Positions 17,998 through 25,100 of a stretch of 64,000 nucleotides of DNA are shown one piece after another. The translations under genes were made by a program, and so were the position numbers. Position 1 is the stretch's first letter; each line of letters opens with the position of its first letter. Source of the DNA: JAFLCL01 sp039809495 (GTDB lineage: Bacteria > Myxococcota_A > Polyangia > Polyangiales > Sandaracinaceae); contig JBDHVC010000015.1 in NCBI GenBank assembly GCA_039809495.1, positions 23,634 to 87,633 on the forward strand, in the 5' to 3' direction. The notes beneath the pieces are model-generated. The model was not told the origin of the DNA, searched no databases, and was given only the letters and a program-made list of their open reading frames with translations.

Positions 17998-20112
17998 TCA
18001 GTGGATCGGATCGAGGTTCAGGCCGCCCGCGTAGGCGTAGCTGACGTAGGAGTCGAAGCCCCAGACGATGATGCTGACGGCCTCGGTCGCGCGCAGGGTG
18101 TGGTAGCCGTCGTTCTGATCGCCGTCCTCGACGCGGACGTTGGGGAGGCCGATGACGTCCGGGAAGGAGAGCTGGCAGCGGTAGACGATCCACTCGGGCG
18201 GCGGATCGGCCGGCCGCCGGGGCTGTCCGTCGGCGGGCCCCGAGGGGCACTGCGCGGGATCGAGGGGATGCTCGTCGAGCAGGATGTCCGCCGTGCGCGG
18301 CGCGACGATCGTCACGAAGTCGAAGGCGTAGTACTGCGGGGTGAGAAAGACGTAGTCCCTGCGGTACTGCTCGACGGGCGGCACGGCGATGATCGAGGGA
18401 TCCCCCCCAGGGTAGGCGCTCGGGATGCCGACGGCCTCTTGGCTCGCGATCACCTGGAGCACCGCGACGGGCTGATCCGCGGAGAGCTCGATGTCCTGAT
18501 CGGCGACGAGGATCAGGTTCTGGCCCTGCTCGAATTCGAAGTAGTCGTTCGGCGGAGGGAGGCTCGTCGTGAGGATCGTCGTCCCGGGGCCGGTCGCGAC
18601 GACGCGAGCGTACTCGGGCTCGTTGAAGTCGCCCACGCTGTCCGCGGTGACGAAGGCGCGGTTGAGCGCGCTCGAGCGCGGCGCGCCGCGCCCGATGAAG
18701 AAGTGGCGCCCGAGCGTCGAATTCGGGAAGAGCTGCTCCTCGAGGTGGTCGGCGCAGCAGCGCCGGTTCGCGAGATCGCTGAAGCGCGGCGCGTCCGAGG
18801 CCTCGCTGCCCGTGAAGATGGCGACGCGCTCGTTCGCCTCGACGAGCGTCCCCGTGAAGTCGGCGTTGAAGCCCTGGGTCTCGAGGTTCAGCACGTCGAA
18901 GGGGCCGAGCGTCACGTCGATGACGTCGCCAGGCCCGTACTCGGCGCGCGCCTCGTCGAAGCCGACGACGCGCCGCACGCTCGCGCCGAGCGTGATGTGG
19001 ACCGAGGTGCCTGGGACGGTCCCGACGATGGCGAGGTACGCGCGCAGATCCTCGTCGTGTCGGCTGGGATCGAAGTCCTCGGCGGGGTTGGTCGAGTCCG
19101 CGATCGTCTGGGGCCAGCCGACGACCGTGTACACCCGCCCGATCGCGCTCGTGGGCAAGAGGAGCGAGGCGTCGTTCGAGAAGACGCCGACGTTGTCGAG
19201 CGGGTTGAACTGGTAGGCGATGAGCGGGGCGCTCGACGTGATGCGATAGGCGTTCGACGTGAGCGCCGAGTGCGTCCCGTCGTTGAGGCCGTTCCCCGTT
19301 GGGCTCGTCCGGCAGCGGCAGTCGTCGGCGCCCGCGGCGCCCGGGCGCACGCCCCCTCGGCACCAGCAGGACTCGTTCGGGGCGCACGCGTCGTCGCGCT
19401 CTTCGAGGCAGGTCGCGAGCGAGGACGCGCCGTCGACCTCGCGGCGCGGCAGGCGCAGGACCTCGAGATCGCCCGGCGGCACGGTGACGGTCTGGAGGAC
19501 GCGCGGCGCGCTCGGCTCTCCGGCGCGCGCCGTGTCGATCTCGACGGTCACCTCGCTCGGCGTGAAGCCCGGGTTCGAGACGACGACCGCGTACTGCTGC
19601 GAGGAGGCGTCGCGACCGGCGCCGATCGCGGCGTTGTCGAGGTCGACCGCGTAGAACTCGCACCCGACGTAGCTCGAGTCCTGGTTCGCGACCTCGCAGA
19701 GGTTCACGCAGCGCCCCTCGCGGCAGACCTCGCCTCCCTCGAGATCGCACTCGCCGAGCGGCTCCCACGCCGTGCCCTCGTCGTTGCACTGCGCCGGCTG
19801 GCCGAGGAAGCAGTCGACGGCGCCCGGTCGACAGAGCAGGCAGCCGCGTCCCTCGAGGCAGATCTGTCCGCTCGCCGCGCAGTCGATCGACTCGGCGCGC
19901 AGGAATTCGCCGTCCGGGACGCAGTGGAGCCAGGTGTTCCCGACGCACGCGGTGGCGTCGTTCGTCGCGCAATAGAACGCGCCATCGCGGAAGGGTGGGA
20001 CGCGCGCGTCGCGCCCTTCGCCTTGCGAGGGGCGCTGGCAGCCGACGGCGAGCGAGACGAGGGCGAGAGCGAGCCCGGCGAAGCGAGGCGAGGCCACGAG
20101 GAGGGGGCGCAT
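17998..20112 (-). CDS. Large lipoprotein with IgGFc-binding-type domain
   Basis: 704 residues. The signal peptide ends ALVSLAVGC (lipobox). Residues ~45-145 hold about ten cysteines (CATNDATACVGNTWLHC, CLEGRGCLLC, CREGRCVNLC), a disulfide-rich module. The rest contains a long beta-rich region with YAVVVSNPGF, LIAYQFNPLDN, SLLLPTSAIGRVYTVVGWP, VAIFTGSEASD, VAVLQVIAS and SIIVWGFDSYVSYAYAGG. That is the order of strands I associate with the IgGFc-binding N-terminal domain (PF17517), widespread in myxobacterial surface proteins. In animals the domain is mucin-associated; its bacterial role is unknown. It should be an outer-surface lipoprotein. A TACGCT hexamer 12 nt before the ATG supports the start, and a strong hairpin lies at the stop. 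Confidence 0.85.
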   Translation of the reverse strand: MRPLLVASPRFAGLALALVSLAVGCQRPSQGEGRDARVPPFRDGAFYCATNDATACVGNTWLHCVPDGEFLRAESIDCAASGQICLEGRGCLLCRPGAVDCFLGQPAQCNDEGTAWEPLGECDLEGGEVCREGRCVNLCEVANQDSSYVGCEFYAVDLDNAAIGAGRDASSQQYAVVVSNPGFTPSEVTVEIDTARAGEPSAPRVLQTVTVPPGDLEVLRLPRREVDGASSLATCLEERDDACAPNESCWCRGGVRPGAAGADDCRCRTSPTGNGLNDGTHSALTSNAYRITSSAPLIAYQFNPLDNVGVFSNDASLLLPTSAIGRVYTVVGWPQTIADSTNPAEDFDPSRHDEDLRAYLAIVGTVPGTSVHITLGASVRRVVGFDEARAEYGPGDVIDVTLGPFDVLNLETQGFNADFTGTLVEANERVAIFTGSEASDAPRFSDLANRRCCADHLEEQLFPNSTLGRHFFIGRGAPRSSALNRAFVTADSVGDFNEPEYARVVATGPGTTILTTSLPPPNDYFEFEQGQNLILVADQDIELSADQPVAVLQVIASQEAVGIPSAYPGGDPSIIAVPPVEQYRRDYVFLTPQYYAFDFVTIVAPRTADILLDEHPLDPAQCPSGPADGQPRRPADPPPEWIVYRCQLSFPDVIGLPNVRVEDGDQNDGYHTLRATEAVSIIVWGFDSYVSYAYAGGLNLDPIH

Positions 20113-20118
20113 CGCTCG

Positions 20119-20124
20119 AGCGTA
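20119..20124 (-). promoter_or_regulatory. -10-like hexamer TACGCT for the IgGFc-binding lipoprotein
   Basis: First T is 12 nt from the ATG at 20112; no -35 box recognised. Confidence 0.5.
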
Positions 20125-20200
20125 GCAGGCATGAGCCGCGCCGTGCTCACGTCTCGGCGGCGCCCGCGGCGCGCGGCGGTCCCACGCGCGCTCGAGATCA

Positions 20201-20222
20201 CGTCGAGCGAGGCGCGTCGTCA
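20201..20222 (-). other. Stop-abutting repeat motif after dnaX
   Basis: The dnaX stop reads into TGACGACGCGCCTCGCTCGA, differing at one position from the same-length sequence after the kinase gene at 61471. Confidence 0.5.
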
Positions 20223-22073
20223 GGCCTCTTCTTCGTCGAGGACGCGGACCTCGGCGGCCTCGATCGGGATGCCGAAGATGCGCAGGGCGTCCTGGACCTG
20301 CGGGTGGTGGAGCGCCCGCTTGCGGGTCGCCTCGAGGCGCTCGCGGACACGCGCGTCCTCGAGGGCCGCGATCGTGGCCCCGCGCGGGGACGCCCCGAAG
20401 GCGATCTCCACCTCCGGTCGGGCTCCGAGCACGCGCTCGGCGGTGTCGGCGATCGCCGCGATCCCCGCCATCGACTCGATCTGCTTCCCGTAGAAGGAGT
20501 CGCGGAGGTACTCGATGACGAGGCGCTCCGCGTCGACCCTGCGCGGGGTGCCGTGCTTCAGCATGGCGCCGAGCGCCGGCCTCGTCTCGACGAGGCGCGT
20601 GACGATGATCTCCCAGGCGGAGAGGGCCCCGTCCTCGCCGGGCGTGAGCGCGGGAGGCGGCTCACCCGGCGCCGGGCTCGGCGCGCTCTCCCGCTCCTCG
20701 TCGGGGCCGAGTTCGTCGGGCTCGGGGGGCGGGGCGGCGCTCGCGCGCTCGCGCGGCGCAGCGTCGATCGTCGGGCTCGGGGCCACCGCGCGCGTCGAGC
20801 GCGTCGGCTCGCCTCGGAGCGCTGGCGCTGGCTCGTCGGAGGCGGGACCCATCGCTCCGCCGGGTGACGCTCGCCGGCTGCTCTCGCGCGTCGCGCCGCG
20901 CCCGAAGGCGCTCGGTCCGCGCGTCGCGCCGAGCTTCGCCTCGATCGCCTCGAGCCGCGCCACGAGCTCGGCGAGCGGCCGAAGCGGAGGCCGCGACGCG
21001 AGGCGCACGAGCCCCATCTCGAGGGCCATGCGCGGCATCGGCGCGCGCGCGACGTCCTCGACGAGGAGCGAGGCGCCGTGGAACGCGCGCTGGAGCTCCG
21101 CCGGCTCGACGCGCTTCGCGAGCGCGAGGGCGCGCTCGCGCTCCTCCTCGACGAGCGCGACGAGCGGCGTGCTCGGCCCGCTCACGCGCAGGACGACGAG
21201 GTCGCGCAGGAGCTCGACGAGCGCGCGCGAGAAGTGGAGGAGATCGAGGCCGCGCTCCGCGAGCCGATCGATCTCGCGGAGGACGGAGGCGCCGTCGCCA
21301 TCGAGGAGCGCCGTCGCCGTCGCGTGGAGCGCCTCGCGGTCGGCGATCCCGAGCACGCGCGCGACCTCGTCACCGACGAGCGAGGCCCCCGAGAAGGCGA
21401 CGATCTGATCGAGCAGCGTGAGCGCGTCGCGCATCGAGCCCGCCGCCTCGCGCGCCACGATGGAGATCGCGCGCTCGTCGGCCGTGATGGCCTCGGCCGC
21501 GAGGATCTGCTTGACGCGCTCCGAGAGGACGGCCTGCGGGATGAGGCGGAAGTCGTAGCGCTGGCAGCGCGAGCGGATCGTGACGGGGACCTTGTGCGCC
21601 TCCGTCGTCGCGAAGATGAACTTCACGTGCGGGGGCGGCTCCTCGAGCGTCTTCAAGAAGGCGTTGAAAGCGCCCGTCGAGAGCATGTGCACCTCGTCGA
21701 CGATCACGATCTTGAAGCGATCGCGCGCGGGGCGGAACGGGATCGTCTCCTGCAGGCGGCGCACGTCGTCGACGCTGTTGTTCGAGGCGCCGTCGATCTC
21801 GAGCACGTCGAGATCGGTCCCCAGGGTGATCTCGCGACACGCGTCGCACGTCCCGCACGGCGTCATCGTCGGGCCGCTCGCGCAATTGAGCGCCTTCGCG
21901 AGGATGCGCGCCGTCGAGGTCTTCCCGACGCCGCGGACGCCCGTGAACAAGAAGGCGTGGGCCACGCGGTCCTGCGCGATCGCGTTGCCGAGCGTGCGCG
22001 CGACGTGCTCCTGGCCCGAGAGATCCGCGAAGGTCTGCGGCCGGTACTTTCGCGCGAGGACGGTGTAGCTCAT
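20220..22073 (-). CDS. dnaX: DNA polymerase III subunit gamma/tau
   Basis: 617 residues. This is the clamp-loader ATPase of the replicative polymerase. The AAA+ module shows YRPQTFADLSGQEHVARTL, Walker A FTGVRGVGKTSTARI, the zinc-binding cluster CASGPTMTPCGTCDAC, EIDGASNNSVDDVR, Walker B IVIVDEVHML and the SRC motif in TIRSRCQRYDFR. Residues ~360-490 are a Pro/Ala/Arg linker. The C-terminal ~110 residues resemble a tau domain (KHGTPRRVDAERLVIEY, DSFYGKQIES). No slippery A-rich frameshift sequence for a separate gamma product was seen. The gene stands alone rather than beside recR/ybaB, the usual partners elsewhere. A TATCGT hexamer lies 16 nt upstream. Confidence 0.96.
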   Translation of the reverse strand: MSYTVLARKYRPQTFADLSGQEHVARTLGNAIAQDRVAHAFLFTGVRGVGKTSTARILAKALNCASGPTMTPCGTCDACREITLGTDLDVLEIDGASNNSVDDVRRLQETIPFRPARDRFKIVIVDEVHMLSTGAFNAFLKTLEEPPPHVKFIFATTEAHKVPVTIRSRCQRYDFRLIPQAVLSERVKQILAAEAITADERAISIVAREAAGSMRDALTLLDQIVAFSGASLVGDEVARVLGIADREALHATATALLDGDGASVLREIDRLAERGLDLLHFSRALVELLRDLVVLRVSGPSTPLVALVEEERERALALAKRVEPAELQRAFHGASLLVEDVARAPMPRMALEMGLVRLASRPPLRPLAELVARLEAIEAKLGATRGPSAFGRGATRESSRRASPGGAMGPASDEPAPALRGEPTRSTRAVAPSPTIDAAPRERASAAPPPEPDELGPDEERESAPSPAPGEPPPALTPGEDGALSAWEIIVTRLVETRPALGAMLKHGTPRRVDAERLVIEYLRDSFYGKQIESMAGIAAIADTAERVLGARPEVEIAFGASPRGATIAALEDARVRERLEATRKRALHHPQVQDALRIFGIPIEAAEVRVLDEEEA

Positions 22074-22083
22074 GGGGGCAGCG

Positions 22084-22089
22084 ACGATA
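22084..22089 (-). promoter_or_regulatory. -10-like hexamer TATCGT for dnaX
   Basis: First T is 16 nt from the ATG at 22073, predicting a leader of only about 4 nt. Confidence 0.45.
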
Positions 22090-22137
22090 ACCGAGACGAC
22101 GAGCCGCCGCGAGCCGCGCCCGCGCTCCTCCCGGCGC

Positions 22138-22800
22138 TCAGGGGGTCGGCGCGGCGGGGGCGGCGATGCGCGAGAGCTCGGTGTAGAGCCGATCCGCTTG
22201 ATCCTGGATCGCGCGCACGACGGAGCGGAACGTGCGCCGATCGAAGTTCGAGTCGGTGTTCATCACCATCGCGAGGCGCACCTCGCCGCTCGCGGGATCC
22301 CACTCGAACTTGCCGATCAGGAGACGCCAATTGAGCTCCATCAGCCGCCGCAGGAGCGTCGAGGTGCTCGGCGCGTCGGCGCGCGCCGTGAGGTAGTGAT
22401 CGATGTAGAGATAGAGCGTGTCGGTGACGTCGCTGTACGCCATCCGCAGATCGAAGGTGCGGCGGCTCGTCGGACCTCGAAGGACGACGGCGCAGTGCGC
22501 GCGCTGGGGATCGTCCGCGTCGCACGCGCCGTCGAGCCCCATCGACTCGAGCTCGGCGCGGAGCGTCGCGAGGTAGCGCGGCTGGCCCGGAGGGACGGGC
22601 TGGACGGCTTGGGCCGGCGCGTCCTCGGTGCCGCGCTCGGCGGGCCTCGGCGGGGCCCCGGCGTCGGCCTGGGCGGAGGCGAGCGACGACGCGGCGAGGG
22701 TGAGGACGACCGCGGCGAGCGAGCCGAGGGGGGCGCGTTCCAGCATGCGGCGCTCCATCCCACATCCGAGCGCGCTTGGACAAGCCTCGCGCCGCGTCAT
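22138..22800 (-). CDS. Exported YbjN-domain protein
   Basis: 220 residues if started at the ATG that overlaps the upstream stop (ATGA at 22797-22800, with GAGG 7 nt before it). ATGs at 22758 and 22746 would give shorter N-termini directly before the hydrophobic stretch LGSLAAVVLTLAASSLASAQA, which looks like a cleavable signal peptide. The ~150-residue domain after a Pro/Ala linker has YLYIDHYLTARAD, LLRRLMELNWRLLIGKFEWD and GEVRLAMVMNTD. This pattern is typical of the YbjN/sensory-transduction-regulator fold related to type III secretion chaperones. Its role is unknown; such proteins usually bind partners. It is the last gene of the psd operon, and being exported sets it apart from its cytoplasmic operon mates. 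Confidence 0.78.
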   Translation of the reverse strand: MTRREACPSALGCGMERRMLERAPLGSLAAVVLTLAASSLASAQADAGAPPRPAERGTEDAPAQAVQPVPPGQPRYLATLRAELESMGLDGACDADDPQRAHCAVVLRGPTSRRTFDLRMAYSDVTDTLYLYIDHYLTARADAPSTSTLLRRLMELNWRLLIGKFEWDPASGEVRLAMVMNTDSNFDRRTFRSVVRAIQDQADRLYTELSRIAAPAAPTP

Positions 22801-24188
22801 CGGAGCGCCTCGGTCGCGAGGGACGAGAGGGTCGGCTCGGCGAGGAAGAGGTCGGCGAGCAGGTCGGCGCGCGCCCCGAGGTGGATCCCGGTCGCGAGCG
22901 GCGCGAGCGCGTCGGCGGCTCCGGGCCCGATGGCGGTCGCGCCGATGATCCGCTCCTCGGCGTCGAGGACGACCTTCAGCGTGCCGCGTGCGTGGCGGTC
23001 GAAGCCGGCGCCCTCGAGCGCGCCCCGCGTGCTCGACTCGTAGCTCGCGACCCGCACCTCGAAGGGCGCGGCGCGTCGCATCGCCTCCTCGGGGGTGGTC
23101 CCGACGCGCGCCAGCTCCGGCCGGGTGAACACGGCCTCGATCCAGGCCTCCGGTCGCTTGGGCGCGACGCGCTGGCCGCTCGCGTGTCGAGCCGCGATCC
23201 ACGCCTCCGCGCTCGCCTTGTTGGCCGTGAACGGGGGGCCGGCCGCGTCTCCCGCCGCGTAGACGCGCTCGTTGCTCGTCTTGCCGTAGGCGTCGACCAC
23301 GATCGCGCCGCGCGCGGGATCGACGCGGACGCCGGCCGCCTCGGGGCAGAGGCGCGCGACGTCCGCGCGGCGCCCGATCGCGACGAACGCTCGCTCGGCC
23401 GCGTAGGTCCGGCCGCCGTCGAGCGTGGCGAGCACGCGCTCGTCCTTGGGCGCGTCGGCGTGGCGAGAGCGGACCACGCTCGTCACGCGCTTGCCGTGGA
23501 CGAGCTTCGCCCCGCGCTCCATGAGCACGTCGCCGAGGGAATTCGCGAGCTCTCGGTCGAAGCGGCGGAGCATCCCGATGTCATCCATCACCCACGTCAC
23601 GCGGACGCCCAGATCGAGGAACGCCGAGCACGCCTCGGCGCCGGTCACGCCGCCGCCGACGACCAGCAGCGTCTCCGGGAGCGAGCGGAGCCACCGGACG
23701 TGCCGCGGCGCGAAGATCGTCTCGCCGTCGGGGCCGACCTGATCACCGAAGAATCCGTCCGGGAAGCTCGGGCTCGAGCCCGTCGCGACGATCGCGCGCT
23801 CGAACGAGAGCGTCGAGGTGCTCCCGGCGTGCGAGAGGGTGACGCTCTCGGGGCTCGCGAAGCGGGCCGTGCCGGGGAGGACGCGGACGCCGGTGTCGGT
23901 GAGGCGCTCGGCCGCGCGCGCGGCCTGATGCGCGACGAGCCGCTCGACGTCCTCGACGAAGCGAGCGGCCTCGGGGGCGTCGAGCAGCGTCTTCTCGCCG
24001 CGCGTGTTCCGGAGCGCGGCGAGGTGCAGGAGCGCCTTGCTCGGGACGAGGCTCGCGTGCATCGCGCGCCCTCCGATGTCGCCATCGGTCGCGAGCGTCA
24101 CGCTCCGGCCCGAGCGGGCGGCGCTGATCGCCGCCGTGATGCCGGCGGGCCCTGCTCCGATCACGAGGATGTCCGCGCGTGCGTTCAT
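22797..24188 (-). CDS. Disulfide-reductase-fold flavoprotein lacking the redox cysteines
   Basis: 463 residues, the length and fold of dihydrolipoyl dehydrogenase, mercuric reductase and soluble transhydrogenase. FAD site: ILVIGAGPAGITAA; NAD(P) site: LLVVGGGVTGAEACSAF; second FAD site: VYAAGDAAG; dimerisation domain with FTRPELARVG. The segment that normally reads GGxCxxxxCxPSKAL is GGRAMHASLVPSKAL, with Ala and Leu in place of both cysteines. The C-terminal HPTxxE dyad is replaced by EPTLSS. So thiol-disulfide chemistry is impossible. Known family members without the disulfide include the SthA-type transhydrogenase and the M. tuberculosis LpdA quinone reductase, so direct hydride transfer from NAD(P)H to a quinone, nucleotide or other acceptor is my inference. 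It overlaps both neighbours by 4 nt (ATGA). Confidence 0.88.
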   Translation of the reverse strand: MNARADILVIGAGPAGITAAISAARSGRSVTLATDGDIGGRAMHASLVPSKALLHLAALRNTRGEKTLLDAPEAARFVEDVERLVAHQAARAAERLTDTGVRVLPGTARFASPESVTLSHAGSTSTLSFERAIVATGSSPSFPDGFFGDQVGPDGETIFAPRHVRWLRSLPETLLVVGGGVTGAEACSAFLDLGVRVTWVMDDIGMLRRFDRELANSLGDVLMERGAKLVHGKRVTSVVRSRHADAPKDERVLATLDGGRTYAAERAFVAIGRRADVARLCPEAAGVRVDPARGAIVVDAYGKTSNERVYAAGDAAGPPFTANKASAEAWIAARHASGQRVAPKRPEAWIEAVFTRPELARVGTTPEEAMRRAAPFEVRVASYESSTRGALEGAGFDRHARGTLKVVLDAEERIIGATAIGPGAADALAPLATGIHLGARADLLADLFLAEPTLSSLATEALR

Positions 24189-25024
24189 GGCGCCACCGTC
24201 CCACGAACGCGCTCGACGAGCACCCGCCGCAGGCCGCTCGGATCATCGACGTGGACCCAGTGTCCCGCGGGGAGGACGTCGAGCGTGGCTCGGTCGCTCG
24301 CCGCCAGCGCTCGAGCGTGGGCGCGGTCGGCCTCGTCGAAGACGTTCGAGCGATCGCCGATCACGAGGTGGAGCCGCGGCGCGCGCCGCGCCGGCTCCTC
24401 GTCGAAGAGCGGCCAGAGGTCGGCGGTGAAGTAGTCGTCGAGGAGCGCGTGGATCGCGGGCAGATCGAAGCCCATCTCGAAGCCGTCGGCCGTGCGACGC
24501 AAGCTCATCGCGAGCCACGAGGCGATCGCGCGGCTCTGGCCGCGCTCGACGAGCGCCTCGACGTAGTCCTCGCGCCGCGCGACGCGGGGCGACAGGCGCT
24601 CGAGCGCATCGAGGACGGCGAGGACGTTCTCGGAGCCTCGCGCGCTCGGACGCGCGCCGGGCATCGAGTCGACGAGGAAGACGTGCTCGAGCTCGCGCGC
24701 GGGCGCCTCGGGTCCGCGGGCGAGGGTCATCGCGACCTTGCCGCCGAAGCTGTGGCCGAGGACGCCTCGGATGGGCTGCTCGAGCGCCGCCTCGAGCGCC
24801 ATGACGGCGCGCGCGCACGCGGCGAGGGTGTGGGGTGGGGGAGGCATCGCCGAGCCGCCGTGCCCCGGCAGATCGACGAGCACGGCCTGCCAAGACGGAT
24901 CCTCGGTCACGAGCGCGCGCGCGAGCGAGCGGAGGTTCGTGCCGCTCCCGAGGATCCCGTGGAGAAAGAGGAACGAGCGCTGCGGGGCCGCCGCGTCGGC
25001 GCGGAGGATCTCGTGGTGGAGCAT
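24185..25024 (-). CDS. Alpha/beta hydrolase
   Basis: 279 residues. Oxyanion motif LFLHGILGSGTN near residue 20, nucleophile elbow LGHSFGGKVA (Ser in GHSFGG, ~98), the acid probably Asp in LHLVIGDRSNVF (~220-230) and catalytic His in LPAGHWVHVDDP (~253). The catalytic triad is thus complete. The sequence resembles the esterase/YbfF-like group and MenH-type hydrolases. A lipid or thioester substrate would suit its place downstream of psd, but this is inference. The start at 25024 is preferred because the hydrolase fold begins immediately; 76 bp separate it from the methyltransferase stop, and its own stop overlaps the flavoprotein start (ATGA). Confidence 0.87.
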   Translation of the reverse strand: MLHHEILRADAAAPQRSFLFLHGILGSGTNLRSLARALVTEDPSWQAVLVDLPGHGGSAMPPPPHTLAACARAVMALEAALEQPIRGVLGHSFGGKVAMTLARGPEAPARELEHVFLVDSMPGARPSARGSENVLAVLDALERLSPRVARREDYVEALVERGQSRAIASWLAMSLRRTADGFEMGFDLPAIHALLDDYFTADLWPLFDEEPARRAPRLHLVIGDRSNVFDEADRAHARALAASDRATLDVLPAGHWVHVDDPSGLRRVLVERVRGTVAP

Positions 25025-25100
25025 CGCCCGCGTCGTACCGCCTCCGGGCGGCGAGGACCACGTCACCTCGAGCGCGCGGGACCCGCTCCGAGCGTCGGGA

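Noticed and set aside
20220..22073. Programmed frameshift in dnaX
   Set aside because: No A-rich slippery site or downstream stop in the -1 frame was found at the expected place.
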